Source: Takakia lepidozioides (taxonomy: Eukaryota > Streptophyta > Takakiopsida > Takakiales > Takakiaceae). Taken from it: a stretch of 64,000 bases of DNA. Shown piece by piece: positions 1 through 11,497 of this stretch. Below the pieces are notes generated by a model, which saw only the letters and a program-made list of their open reading frames with translations, searched no databases and was not told the DNA's origin. The first letter of the stretch is position 1. Each line of letters opens with the position of its first letter. The position numbers and the translations under genes are program-made. The DNA is taken from positions 22,382,001 to 22,446,000 of the forward strand of contig CM060733.1 in the NCBI GenBank assembly GCA_030704615.1, read 5' to 3'.

Positions 1-1723
1 ATGTAAGGGTGACACAATCATAGTGACATGAATTAGCTCCCATTTGGTCACAAGTCACGCACCTCGTCTTTTCCATTGCCCTCACATTACTAGTAGGCTA
101 TCCATGTTGTTTGGAAACCAATTGCATTCTAAAATATTTGATAATGAATCCGGGATAAGAGGGGATATGGAGGATTTGACAAGGGGTCCGGGAACCGACG
201 CTGTTTGACTAGAAACAGATGATCTGAAGCAAAAGAAATATCATACACTCAGTGACTATGGTAGGACTGCATCTGCCCTCTAATCAATATCCCCAGGGAC
301 ATATGCATCCTCTCACATCCTCTCTACAATCTCCCTGGTTTGAAGTCAAGCCACCTCCATTCCATTTCTCAAAATCTTATCTCCTACATCAGTCTTGCTT
401 GAGAGCTCCTAAGTCCAAGCAACAACAACTATTCCTAAGTGAAAAAGAAGCCACTATTCCTAAGTCTGAGAGAAGAGCCATGCATCTACGAACTTAACTA
501 TCTTATACTCCAGGTGAAGCGGTGGGATTGCCTGCCCAAAATGGCACCTCACCATCTCTGTCAGCAGCTACCCTAACTCCTCTTGTCGTCTGAATGCCAC
601 GTTGTAAAAACAAAGATCTATGCATGTCAGATCATGTCATCGCTCTGCCACTCTACCTTTCAGATATTCATTGATTCAAGCGTTCAGTGAGTCATGATGG
701 TTCTGCTTCAGTCCATGGCAGTAACCCTGTCGCTTGCCAACTAACTACCCTATCCCACCATCTCTGCTAATCTACCCTAAGATCTGATATGATCTTATAA
801 CAAGAAGACAATCATCATCTGAAAGCTTCTTGCTCTGTACATTTCACTCTTTGCCTCCTTATTTACAGATAACCTGAGTCACCATCCACAAGCCCTCATT
901 CGCTCTGGCAGATGCTCGTTATGTCGAGCTGCTCCTCATCCTAACTCTCCATTGACTGTGCCAGCAACCCCACCTCCCTGTTCTCTGGCAGCTGGCCGTT
1001 TTCCTTGCAAGCTCACCCTCCCATGATCATGTTCATCAAGGCAATGGCGATCATTACCAAGAAGATGGCGGCACCGCTTCCCCTGTTGCACAGATTACCA
1101 AGTTGTGCCCTTATCCTCTACATTAAAACTTCCCCCAGCGTAGATGCAATCGCCCTTGACACAATGCCCTGCCAATTCCACTGTTCGCAGCATCTGCTCA
1201 GAGCCCCCGTCATCTTCCCCTTCGTCTTCCTCGTCCCGCGTTTCTAGGGTAACCGCCAGTGATGAAAGTCATCCATTTTCACGAACGGAAAACGTGCTAG
1301 GTTTCATTAACAGAGTTAATCACAAATTCATTGCATCCTTGGCACTGGATCCTTCGTCCTCGTTCCTGGGAGTCATCCAGTAAGCATGGATGTAATCCAT
1401 TCATCCTCCGGATGAAAATACGCATGGTCACGACTTAGCCACTTTCATCCTGGCAAAGTATCAGCATAATGTGCCCATGAAATAACATGTAGGCAGGGAT
1501 GAATTCCGCCCATAGCATGTATGAAATAAATTGAGCATTTTCATCCTGGCCAAGAGTTCCCCATCGTTCCCATGATGTAACCTAGAAACATGTATGGAAT
1601 AAATTGCAGGGACAACTCAACCTATTTTCACATTGGTACCAGGGCCCTTCTTTTGTAGAAATGCAGAATCTCAGTGAGTAAAAACAAAAATTTCAATGTC
1701 ACCCCCCCTGCATTCACACTACA
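1..1723 (-). repeat. Long LTR (family L), partial copy cut by window edge
   Basis: On the minus strand this begins TGTAGTGTGAATGCAGG at 1723 and runs off the left edge. It shares long stretches with the copies at 13773-15975 (same strand) and 48436-50576 (opposite strand), for example the block at 515-650 against 49480-49650. Small ORFs inside are not conserved in frame and look spurious. It lies 12 bp after a copia-type polypurine tract, so it is either the 3' LTR of the copia remnant or a separate insertion beside it. Nothing else is recognised in this stretch. Confidence 0.7.
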
Positions 1724-1734
1724 TCATTTCAATA

Positions 1735-1745
1735 CTCCCCCTTAA
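1735..1745 (-). other. Polypurine tract of copia remnant
   Basis: The minus strand reads TTAAGGGGGAG between the end of the copia pol remnant and the LTR start. This is the usual place and composition of the plus-strand primer of a copia element. Confidence 0.6.
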
Positions 1746-1757
1746 TCTATCCATAAT

Positions 1758-2755
1758 CTAGACTTTGTCAATCTGATAGTAAGTGTTCTGAAAGCTAAGC
1801 ACTCCAAATGCCTCACTGCAATACTCATGCTTGGGCTTCGGAAGAGCCTTAGTTAAAGCATTAGCTAGCATCTCATTAGTGCTACAATAAACTAGTTCTA
1901 TCTGACTAGTTTCTACTTTTTCTCTTATAAAGTGATATCTGAGTTCTATATGCTTTGACCGATCATAAAACCTAGGATTCTTTGTCAAAGCTATACACGA
2001 CTGATTATCACAACATAAGACTGTAGCTTTTGAGCTTGGGAATCCAAGTCCACTATTTAACTGCCTAAGTCATATTGCCTCCTTAGTTGCATGTGCAGCA
2101 GCCATATACTCTGCCTCGGTACTCGAGAGAGCTATAGTAGCTTGTTTCTTGCTTTGCCACGATATCGCTCCTCCATTCATGCAAAATATATAACTTGTGA
2201 CAGAACGACGATTGTCTACATCTGCTGCCCAGTCAGCGTCACACCATCCTTGAATAGTGTTTGTTGGTGAAGTCTCAACTTGAATCCCATATCTAAGTCC
2301 AAAAGTTATAGTAGCTTGAAGATACCTGAAAAGCCGCTTTACAGCAAGCCAATGTTGTTTTCCAGGATTTGCCATAAATTGTGAAACCTGACTTACAGGG
2401 AAAGCAAGGTCGGGTCGTGTACACACCATAATGTACATAAGGCTACCCACAACACTTGAATAAGGAATATCTACCATCTCATCTTGCTCAGATTTACTTT
2501 CAGGAGTCATTTCCTTGGAAAGCTTACTTCCTGGTTCCATTGGTGTAGAGATAGCTTTACATAATTCCATATTGAACTTCTTAAGTGTATCTCATATATA
2601 CTTTTCTTGAGATAAATGAATTATTCTTTCATTCTCTCTCTAGATACTTGTATGCCGAGACAATACTCAATAGGACCATTATCTGTCATCTCAAACTCAC
2701 TTGACAACTCCAATTTTGTTGCTTTTAAAAACTTCAAATCATTTCCAGCGATGAT
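1758..2755 (-). pseudogene. Ty1/copia pol remnant: RT thumb and RNase H
   Basis: This is the C-terminal part of a copia polyprotein, which copies element RNA into DNA. From 5' to 3' on the minus strand it has the end of the RT (2621-2755, with the copia-typical YCLGIQV), the RT connection (2070-2570, with CTRPDLAFPVSQVSQFM), and RNase H: WCDADWAAD carries the first acidic residue, ALSSTEAEYMAA the Glu, and a distal part with RSKHIELRYHFIREKV lies at 1758-1988. In-frame breaks lie near 2590 and 2070-1990, so it is not functional. The 5' part is missing because a gypsy LTR abuts it at 2756. Family assignment is secure. Confidence 0.88.
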
Positions 2756-3661
2756 TGTCGAACGGCTTTTACTCACCCATCCCTTCGTTATCCGAGGTGG
2801 AAACTCCAAGATAGAAGAGTTGGATATCTCTAAGCACTCAGCCCGCTCAGAACAATAAGTCATGACCTACAGCTAGTGTATCATGGTTGTGCTTCCTGTT
2901 TGTATTTCTTCTTACCTTCATGTTAGCAATTTACCTACTGTGGACACTTAAGCATCAGATTGCTTTAGTATCTATCAAGTTCCATTCACGCATCCATTCA
3001 TTCCACAGCTTCATTCAAGTCTCTCTACATAGTGTGATTGTATCAAATAAGTATCAGATTAAGATTTATCATGTATCAGGCTGTAGCCATGGCGTCTCTA
3101 ATCTTCTTTACAGTATCACTACAGCTTGCATGTAACAACATCAACAGATCGTCTCTCCTCCTTCACCATGTTCTCCCTTCCTGCTCCAGACATCCTCACC
3201 CCCGATCTCCTCTCCTGATGACCAAGAAGTGATCTCCGTGAAAAAGTCCCCTTCATGTCGCTGCTTTGCTTGATTTATCTGCAAGCTGTTCTAACCGCTT
3301 AACTAACTAACTGTCATCTCAAGACAGGATGCACGTTCCCTCTGTAGATGTCATTCCCACACAGACGTTCCCTGCAATGGTAACCGTTCCTTATGTACAC
3401 TATGACGGGCTGTGCCATGCTGTGTCGGCGGTGACTATGCCGAGCTATGATTGGCTATGTCGGCTGTGACTGGCTGTGTAAAGCTGTGTCGGGCTGTGTC
3501 AAACTGTGTTAAGTTGTGTCAGCCCGTGACTGACTGTGTGAGCCTGTCTACCACCCCTAAGGCCTGTGTCGGTCTAAGTCTACCATCCGCAAGTCTGCGC
3601 AAAAATTAAGGGTACCCCACAGAACCTATAAAAGTGTCTAGTCCCAGACAGCCCTCTAACA
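2756..3661 (-). repeat. 3' LTR of gypsy family G, minus orientation
   Basis: The LTR starts TGTTAGAGGGCTGTCTGGG at 3661 and ends CCGTTCGACA at 2756 on the minus strand, so it has TG/CA ends. It matches the plus-strand LTR at 10483-11497 over both ends, including a run of short GTGTC/GTGACTGG repeats (about 3390-3560). A polypurine tract directly precedes it. It interrupts the copia remnant at 2755/2756. Confidence 0.85.
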
Positions 3662-3685
3662 TTACCCCTCCCCCTCTCAAAAAGC
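3662..3685 (-). other. Polypurine tract of family G
   Basis: The minus strand reads GAGAGGGGGAGGGGTAA immediately before the TG of the LTR. The same tract is seen at 10463-10482 before the other family G LTR. Confidence 0.8.
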
Positions 3686-3692
3686 CATATCC

Positions 3693-6222
3693 TCACGGTT
3701 TACTGTTTAGGATCAGCAAACCTTTGTGAGCAAGCACCCTTCTGTCGGTGAGAGTCCTTTGGAGGGCTCTGTGTGCGAGCCCGACCCTGTCACTGGCTGA
3801 TGGAGACAATTGAACACCAAATGGAAATGTCTGACCCTCCTGTGGTTGATAACGAGGTAACCTCTCAGGCATAGGAGATCCCCGTCGTTTCTTCTCTGCC
3901 ATCTGTAGTGCATAGTCCTCCGCCATATTAAAAGGTTCCTCCGTAGAACCAGTAGTATCAGAATCATCTTCCCCCCTGAGGTGTTTCAGTGGCCGAACCT
4001 TAAGTGGCTTCTCAGGAATCCTGCGTGACATACAGTGTTGGCCCACCATGTCTGGAAGCTTAAACTGTACCACTTGCATCAATCGCTTGCAAGCAAAATG
4101 AGTATATTCCCTGAATTCTTTGGCCGTATAGGTTAGAGGTGTGCCAATGACTTTGAACAGTGTAAGTATTTTCAGGCTTCATGTCCCTTATAAAAAATAT
4201 CGTCAGGGCCCAGTTTTTTTTTGGTCAAGTTGGTCCAAGCTAAATTAAACCATGAACGAAGTTGGAATCCTTCTGCAACATGACTTTCACATCATACAGA
4301 TACATATGAGGTGGAACTGAAGGTAAGACCCAATGATCCCTAGTGGAATAACTCAGAAATCGTGACTGCATCTTCTGCTGCTCAATGTGATAACGTGCAA
4401 TGAAACAAACAGCATAGTATAATCCACAGCCCATGACAATACTAGATACCTCCTTGGTCTTGGTGTAGATGTACCCATGAACAACCTGGAAGGCAATTAA
4501 TTCCTTCAGCATGTGCCTGCCTCAGACCAATACCTTGCAAAGTGATGATCCTCAATGGGTCGATTGTTCGGAAGAACCTTAGTCCTAGTTGCCACTGACA
4601 ACCAAATGCGCATGATTTGATAATAATGTGCCAGAGACTGTGGAGGACTGAATTCCTTCCAAGCCAAATCCATCACAATGGGAATTTGATTGAAGGGCAT
4701 AATCATAGCCCAATTGTACTCAAGTGCAGCAGAAGTCCTAGGTGGGTTAAAAGCAACATCCCCCCAAACCTCAGATTGTGGCATTGCCAAGGTATCAACA
4801 GTGTCAGCCACCTGCACAGCCACTTGCGGTGGGGGCTGTGATATTGCCGCCACTGTCCCTCCTATTGTTGGCAACTCCTGCACCTCATGTGATGAAGACT
4901 GAAAAATCAGAGTCCTTGCATGCAAGTAAGTGGCCACCAGCTGCTCCTCAGGAACAAAGACTCTTTTGTCAATGTTGGAACTCAAGTCATCCACTTGAGT
5001 CTGCAGCCCTTCCACATCATCCTGTAACTCCGCTATCCTTCTATAGACATTGTCTATAGTTGTTGTGGCAATGTTCTGCACCTGCAATATGAGATCATTC
5101 ATCTCCCCCGGGTGAGCTTTCTTGGTGCCTTTCCTTCCACCGGCCCTTGTGTTAACCATACTTGCATAAGATGATTATCCACCAAGTCCTGCGTAGCACC
5201 CCTGAGAGCATGCTCCTCCTTGAGTCTATACATATCTAACTGATGCTGTAAAGCCTCCATACGCTTCGCATGAGGTTCAACCAGGGCGGCATAGGCAGCA
5301 GTCAGATTATTGGCTTCTTTCCAAGCCTTGTTAGCCACAGAGAGTTCATTCTTTTGGCCCGTGAGTGTTTGCTGCAACTTCAAGATGTACCTTTCCTTCT
5401 CAGCCTCAACCTGACTATATTGTTGGAAAGTATCCTCATTGCGACGGATAATAGCCTTCAAATCAGCAATGAGTTTCCCTTGCTCTACTGTCTCAGCCTC
5501 TGCCATCATACACCTCTCTGCTTGTCTGTTAACTTCTAATGCACTTTGCTCCAGAGCAGTTGTTAGTGTGGCACATTTGATGGTCATTTTCTGATGAACC
5601 GCCTCCAACTCTGTATGGAGCACCTTCACTTCCTGTAATTTGCCCTCATTCTTCACCTGCAACTGGTATAGCTGTTGCTTATGTGCTTCATGCAACTTCT
5701 CCTGCTCCAGACCCGCTTCAATCAGGTTCCCCTTTGCTAGCTGCAGGGCAACCTTCATGTCCTCTAACTCTTTCTGCAACCTTGAGGTTGGCCTCCACAT
5801 CCACCTTGTTTGCACACTCAGTGGCAATTCTAGGCTCAAATTCCTGCTTGAGTTCCTCCCTCAAAGCTGCCAATTGTGTGGATGGAACATGGGATTTCAC
5901 GTAAGTGCCCGACAAATTGAGTGTCCTGCTTATGGAACTCATAAGCATGGTCTGCTATGGGTCTTCATGGGAAACATGCTGATGGTCCCCCTTGAGTCTC
6001 CACAGTGTGATGTTTCACCAACCATTCAGGCCATGATCCCACAAGATCTTCTTCCTGAACGACCTCATTCTCCACAGGTGCTGCACTGCCCTTACCTTCT
6101 ACCCCTGGAACCTCCTCCACTGGTTCGGGCATCACATGCACAACAGGGATTTCTTTGGTCAAACTCTGCATCTTTGGCACCACTGGTTCCCTGACCAAGC
6201 CATAGTTTTCATAGAGAAGGTC
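3693..6222 (-). pseudogene. Retroelement accessory protein with long coiled coil, 3' part
   Basis: A series of overlapping minus-strand reading frames (5965-6222, 5099-5839, 4506-5159, 4240-4512, 3693-4082) appears to be one broken coding region that ends about 30 bp before the polypurine tract of the 3' LTR. The 5099-5839 part is a long heptad-like helix rich in Leu, Glu, Gln and Lys (about 200 residues). The next part has a conserved-looking globular stretch with WKEFSPPQSLAHYYQIMRIW. The last part is Pro- and basic-rich and ends HKGLLILNSKP; a near-identical end occurs before the plus-strand LTR at 10390-10440, so this ORF belongs to family G. No known enzyme motif is seen. It could be an extra ORF between pol and LTR or a large Gag. 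It continues upstream at 7608-8361. Confidence 0.5.
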
Positions 6223-6950
6223 TGTCGCGGCCCTTTGCCTTGAGGGCAGGCGGTCGGGACATAAGAGGGGCTGCCTCTGTGGTGGGGGCAGTGGCAGCGA
6301 TAGGTATGGGGGGGCTGAAGCACCCTTGATTGCCCAAAGCACTCAAGGAGGCGGAGGCGCTCACTAGGTGGAGCTCCGCACACCGGGTTTGCGGTGGGGG
6401 TGGCTCCACAAGGGGTGGTGGTAGCTTAGCGGGACTTAGTGGGGGTGGCATAGGACTCACCCTGGGGCGGAGACCTCGTGGTGGGAGTCGTGGGGAGTCT
6501 TGGGACTCATCACGGTCCATAGGGGCCGTGGTGGGTGGGCCAAGACTCACCGCGACTCATCACCGGGAGTCGAGGGTGTTCGTGGTGGTTCGCCATAAAA
6601 TGGCATGGTTGTTTGTGAAACCCCCGCGGACAGCTACAGAAGTATATATAGGGAGTATTAACCCCGAGAACGGTGCAAGCCCATTGGTGACCAAAAACTA
6701 GTGAGTAAGCGAACGAGCCGGAAAGCGACCAAAGAGTGGGGAGCTGTTCCGGACTGCCAACTACCAAAGGGAATTCCGCTGGCTCCAAATCGTTGGAGGG
6801 TTCTTTGGGAGATCAAAGGGGGGATCGTTATGCCCCGGTGAGCAGCCGAAGCTCCAAGTTGGCCCGGCGGCCAGGTTGGGAGTTCGGCGCGCGCATCAAG
6901 CGAGTAACTATGACTTGAGGGGGGAGCTTACCGAAGTGAGGTGCATGACA
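6223..6950 (+). repeat. 5' LTR of a gypsy element (family C/D)
   Basis: The 728-bp LTR starts TGTCGCGGCCCTTTGCC and ends GTGCATGACA, followed two bases later by a tRNA-Met primer site. The minus-strand LTR at 46384-47099 matches it end to end. It carries a TATATATA box at 6643-6650. The element is inserted into the minus-strand coiled-coil ORF, whose frame stops at 6222 and resumes near 7608. Confidence 0.88.
6643..6650 (+). promoter_or_regulatory. TATA box in LTR
   Basis: TATATATA lies about 300 bp before the LTR end. The same box with matching flanks is seen in the reverse copies near 46684 and 46334, as expected of a pol II promoter in U3. Confidence 0.65.
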
Positions 6951-6952
6951 CT

Positions 6953-6964
6953 TGGTATCAGAGC
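6953..6964 (+). other. Primer binding site, initiator tRNA-Met
   Basis: TGGTATCAGAGC lies two bases after the LTR end. This is the complement of the 3' end of plant initiator tRNA-Met and the standard minus-strand primer site of many plant LTR retrotransposons. Confidence 0.85.
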
Positions 6965-7005
6965 TTAGAGTTCAGTACGCGATCGTCCTTGGGATTGGCC
7001 TCATC

Positions 7006-7607
7006 ATGGGGTCGGGCAAGCCAAAGCGAAAGCGGAACGGCCCAAAAGATGATGATCCTGGTGAGCCCGATGGGGGCGACGTGTCACCGAGGCGGCTGTT
7101 TGAGGAAGCGATGCATGTTTCCGAAAACGAGGCCGCTCAAGAGCGGGAGGAATCTGAGGAGTCAGAGCCTAAGGAATCCATGAGAGCTCTGACCGACCAA
7201 CAGATGCCTCCCATGCCGGCAACCTTTTGGGAAGGGTTGTTGGCGCAATTTGGCGGGACGTTGAAAGACGGGTTGAAGGCGGCTAATGCCACTTCCACTA
7301 AGGCAAAGTTTAAGGTGAAGCCTAAGGAACCCGGCACCTTCGAGGGCGTCCGAAATCGGAAGGCACTCAACACCTGGCTCTTGGAGCTAGAGCAGTACTT
7401 CCGGGCGGCCAAGTTGAGTGACGAGGATCGGGTGGAAGTGGCTCCCACCTATTTGAGGGGCTATGCTCAACAATGGTGGAAAAAACGCCTTCACGACCGA
7501 GGTCCAAGCCCGGAAACCTTGAACTGGAGCGGGTTCAAGGAATTGATGAAGAGGCAGTTTGTGCTCCTCAACGCGTCCTGGCTCGCCCGGGACAAGATGA
7601 GGAATTT
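7006..7607 (+). pseudogene. Ty3/gypsy Gag, N-terminal part, truncated
   Basis: The frame starts at ATG 7006, 42 bp after the primer site. An acidic, low-complexity N-terminus is followed by a retrotransposon Gag domain (about residues 100-190), with PGTFEGVRNRKALNTWLLEL, then YLRGYAQQWWKKR and WSGFKELMKRQF, which are the usual conserved helices. Homology ends near 7607, where the sequence switches to the antisense of the disrupted minus-strand ORF. Zinc knuckle, protease, pol and 3' LTR are missing, so this is a 3'-truncated insertion. Confidence 0.85.
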
Positions 7608-8361
7608 GAAGAGCCCTGCTCCTCAATTGCAGTGGTTGCTGTCTCAAACACTCCCATCTCCTTGCGTTCACGCGCATCAAGCGAACAAGAATCCAGGATA
7701 ATTTGCGCAATTATTGGGCCAGACACAATAATCGGAGACTTAGCAGCAGTGCCCTGTAACTGCTTCATCTCTTCTACCAGACCATTGTACATCAATTCTG
7801 CCCAAGCCACATCCTCTCCCCTCAAGGCTTTCAGTATCTCCTCCATGAATGATATGCTAAGGTACTGTTGGTTCTGTTTCATGGCAAACAGAACATTCAG
7901 TATTTGGCCAACTTCCCTTAACCTTGGGTACTCGGCCTTGGTACAAGTGTATCCTTGAGTCTTAAAGAAACTCGCTTCTTGGAACAAATTCCCTATTTGC
8001 AATCTTGCCCTGTGTTCATCCACATTCACATGCCCAGATGTTCAAACAGTTGCTGCAGGTACTGGGGAGTAATCTCTAAATCTACTCCCCTCACCTGTGT
8101 AACTCCTGTCCGGGGCTCAAAGTTCTGAATGAATTGGATCATGTACTTTCGATGATGCAAGGACCATTCCTTGCGTAGTAGCCCTTCCAATCGCAACTCC
8201 TTCAGCAGCTGCACTACCTGTGGTGTAGCAATTGTTTGCTTCTGCAAAATCGTGGTGCTCTTCACCCTGATATCCTCCATTCCCCGAATTCTCTTCATCC
8301 CAGACAAACAAGAAGGCCTTGTTTGGAATAGCTGTAGGAAAGCTTGCAGGGTGTAAAGCAT
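7608..8361 (-). pseudogene. Retroelement accessory protein, 5' part
   Basis: Two overlapping minus-strand frames (8026-8361 and 7608-8029) encode a helical, Gln/Leu-rich protein without recognised motif. Stretches such as YPRLREVGQILNVLFAMKQN and LEITPQYLQQLFEHLGM look like real coding sequence. The frame is lost at the junction with the inserted Gag at about 7607 and appears to resume at 6222, so this is the upstream half of the coding region at 3693-6222. Confidence 0.45.
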
Positions 8362-8660
8362 AAAGGTATGGTTGGCACAGAAAGGAACGAGTAAGTGCGT
8401 ATAAGCCTATGGGGCTTGCAGATAGTTGGTGAGAGAGAATGTCCTTTCAACCCGTCCGTCCTTGCACCACTGCGTGAGAAGTAGAGCTAGTGTATAGTCT
8501 GTAATATCCGCCATAGCTACAAAGCTATAGCTTTGATTGCCCCTCCCGTCAAGACGCTGGTTATTCGGAGCCACCCGACTCTTCTGCTCATAACACTTCT
8601 AATTTCTTGTTCTTGTTTCTTGGAGGGAACCACCTGCATGAAATTCTAGTTTCTGATTGG

Positions 8661-8939
8661 CTATTGCCTCCTTGGGTAACTTCTGAATTTTACCCCCCTC
8701 TGCTCACATTTCCACCTGGAATGCCTACTAGGACAACACATGTGGCAAAGGTTCACCTTTACTGTACACGTAAAGGGTACCTTTTCCCTGGATGCATCAA
8801 TGGGCCCACAATTAATTTCGGCTGCTGTACCGGGTAGGTACTTCGACGGCCCAGTTTGTCTTTTTGCATGATAACACCCGCTTTTGCAGTACAAGCAAAA
8901 CGGAGTGCTTTGTCCCTTAGGCCACGTGTTCGAATTCAA
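8661..8939 (-). pseudogene. Possible zinc-knuckle-like Gag fragment
   Basis: The minus-strand frame has CLYCKSGCYHAKR followed by PSKYLPGTAAEIN and a second Cys/His cluster. The first resembles the degenerate CCHC box and trailing segment of gypsy Gag proteins, but the CCHC spacing is not clean. It may instead be the 5' end of the coiled-coil ORF's element. Between 8362 and 8660 nothing is recognised. Confidence 0.3.
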
Positions 8940-8965
8940 ACACTCTTCCGTCGCCCTCTGTCCGC

Positions 8966-10396
8966 ATGGCTTCTTCTCCGAGTTTGACTCCCAAGCAGAC
9001 CTTACACTTGCACGAGATACAAATTACCACAAAGAAATCTAGTAGATTACCTGCTACGAGAAGACCTCGAGGGGTCAGAGAGTATGACTGGAGAGGAGGA
9101 CTGGATGAGGAGCAGGAAGCTACCCTGTTTGCTGCACACCCAGAGTGGGAGCAGGTTGCAGAGATGCGGCTGGAAGGCCTAAGTTGTTTAAGAGGTATCT
9201 ACTGTGGTGTAGTGTCAGCAACACTTGAAGAGGAAACCAGCAGTTACCCATCACATTTCTATGAAGAAAGAGAAGGAGAAATGGAAATCCTAGAGGAACC
9301 AGCCACTGTGAGTTTACAGGATGAAGTGGTGATTGGTTGGACAATCACAGCTGATGAGCAGGTGAGAGAAGTGAATGTGGGAATTGAAGAGGAACCAAAG
9401 ATGGTGAAGGTAGGAGCTGATTTGGAGCCAGAATTCTTTGAGGAAGCTAAGAGTTTGTTCATCAAATACAGAGATGTATTTGCTTGGAGCTACGAGGATC
9501 TAAAAGGGATACCACCTGAGATCTGTCAGCATAAGATTGAATTGGAACCAGGGTCAGTACCAATCAAACAGGCAAGGTACAGAATGAATCCCAACTATGC
9601 ACAGAAGGTTGGAGAAGAGATCAAGAAGTTGGCTGAGGCTAAGTTTATATACCCAATAGAGTATACAACTTGGTTGTCACCCATTGTGATAGTTCCCAAG
9701 AAGAATGGTAAACTAAGAGTTTGTGTGAACTACAAGAAGCTGAATGCTTGTACGAAGAAAGATCCTTTCCCTTTGCCATTCACAAAAGCAGTATTGGACA
9801 CTGTGGCAGGCCATGAGATGTACTCATTCATGGATGGCTTCATTGGTTATAATCAAGTGCAAGTGGCAGAAGAAGACCAAGGAAAGACAGCTTTCATCAC
9901 AGACTGGGGTGCTTATGCATACAAAGTCATGCCCTTTGGACTTTGTAATGCACCAGCAACCTTTCAGAGAGTGATAAGTGAATCTTTTCATGAGTATCTG
10001 GATGATTTCATACAGGTGTTCTTGGATGATTTCAGTGTGTACAGCTCTAAGAATGAGCACTTGCATAAATTGGAGTTATATCTGGCCAGATGCAGGATGA
10101 GAGGTCTGGGCCTGAATCCAGAGAAATGTACTTTCTGTGTGAACTCAGGCATGCTTCTGGGACACATTGTGTATAAAAGGGGACTTCTTGTGGATCCCAG
10201 GAAGACAGAGGCCATTAAAGCCTCTCCACCACCGGCAAATGTTAAGAGTCTAAGGAGATTCCTTGGGCAAACCAGTTATTACAGAAGATTTGTCAAAAAG
10301 TATGCACAAATAGCAGCACCATTAAGCAAGCTTCTGAAGAAAGATGCAGTGTTTGCATGGACAGCTGAGCACACGGAGTCCTTCACGAGACTCTAA
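8966..10396 (+). pseudogene. Ty3/gypsy reverse transcriptase, truncated pol
   Basis: The 476-codon frame holds a complete-looking reverse transcriptase. From N to C: FAWSYEDLKGIPPEICQHKI, the N-terminal fingers motif; LSPIVIVPKKNGKLRVCVNY; SFMDGFIGYNQVQV, with the first catalytic Asp; FGLCNAPATFQRV; FLDDFSVYS, the catalytic Asp pair; GHIVYKRGLLVDP; and SLRRFLGQTSYYRRFVKKYA. RNase H and integrase are absent. After FAWTAEHTESFTRL the sequence jumps to the end of the family G accessory ORF and the 3' LTR, so an internal deletion removed the rest of pol. The first 45 or so codons may derive from other sequence. Upstream protease and Gag are not found on this strand. Confidence 0.9.
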
Positions 10397-10462
10397 CCGT
10401 CAGAAGGGTGCTCGCTCACAAAGGGTTACAAATCCCAAACAGTAAACCGTGAGGACACGACT

Positions 10463-10482
10463 TTTGAGAGGGGAAGGGGTAA
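10463..10482 (+). other. Polypurine tract of family G (plus copy)
   Basis: TTTGAGAGGGGAAGGGGTAA directly precedes the LTR TG and matches the tract at 3662-3685 on the other strand. Confidence 0.8.
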
Positions 10483-11497
10483 TGTTAGAGGACTGTCTGG
10501 GACTTAGGCACTTTTATGGGATCTGTGGGGTACCCTTAATTTTTGCACAGACTGAGACCAACAGGAGCCTTAGGGGTGACAGCAGCACACTTAGGGGGGG
10601 GGGGGGGGGGTTACACAGCCCGTCACAGTCCGACACAGCCCGTCACAGCCGACACAGCTCGTCACAGTCCAACACAACCCGTCACAGTCCATCACAGCCC
10701 GTCACAGTCCGACACAGCCGTCACAGCCAGTCACAGCTCGACACAGTCTGACACAGCCGACACAGCCGACACAGCCAGTCACAGCTCGACACAGCCGACA
10801 CAGCCCAACACAGTCGCACAGCCAGTCACAGCTTGACACAGCTGTCACGACCATATGGAACGGATAGGAGGACAGGGAACGACTGTGGGGAACAACATCT
10901 GCGAATGGAACATGTTAATTCACGGATGACGGTTAGTGAGGGAAACGGTTAGAACAACGGGTAGGAAGATAAAGCCAGGAGCAAGGACTGGAAAAGGATC
11001 ACTTCTTGGGGGCCAGACTTCGGACATCACTGGGGGGGAAATGAGGCAGAGAGCGCATCTCTGAGCGGAAGGAGGGAGAGCACAGAGTAGGAGGAGGACG
11101 ATCTGTTGATGCTTGATGAATGCAAGCAGTAGAGTTGTAATGTAGAGCAGATTAGAGACTCCATGGCTTCAGCCTGATACTTGATAGATATTAATCTGAT
11201 ACATACTTCATACTCACACTGTGTAGAGAGATCTGAGTGAAGCTGTGGAATGAATGGATGAGTTGATGGAATCCGATAGATTGCTGAAGCAAACTGATAC
11301 TTAATTACCAACAGTAAGGTAACTAGCTAACATGAATGCGGGAAGGAAAACAAATAGGAAACACCCCCATGATACACTAGCTGTAGGTCATGACTGATTG
11401 TTCTGAGCGGGCTGAGTGCTTAGAGATTTCCAACTCTTCTATCTTGGAGTTTCCGCCTCGGATAGCGAAGGGATGGGTGAGTAAAAGCCGCTCGACA
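10483..11497 (+). repeat. 3' LTR of gypsy family G, plus orientation
   Basis: TGTTAGAGGACTGTCTGG to CCGCTCGACA, 1,015 bp, matching 2756-3661 in reverse. An 18-base G run (near 10597) and a minisatellite (10614-10850) make it longer than the other copy. Its right end lies directly against the minus-strand gag-protease ORF at 11498, whose reading frame runs on into the antisense of this LTR. Confidence 0.87.
10614..10850 (+). repeat. Minisatellite inside LTR
   Basis: More than 20 imperfect units of 9-11 bp of the type GTCACAGCC / GACACAGCC, with alternating variants. The LTR at 2756-3661 has a shorter version at about 3390-3560, so the array expands and contracts between copies. ORFs here are artefacts of the repeat. 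Confidence 0.85.

Noticed and set aside
5640-6194. 184-codon plus-strand ORF with Cys-rich start
   Set aside because: It is antisense to the better supported minus-strand coiled-coil frame and has no motif.
10449-10836. ORFs rich in Ser/His/Thr/Gln repeats
   Set aside because: Translation of the LTR minisatellite only.
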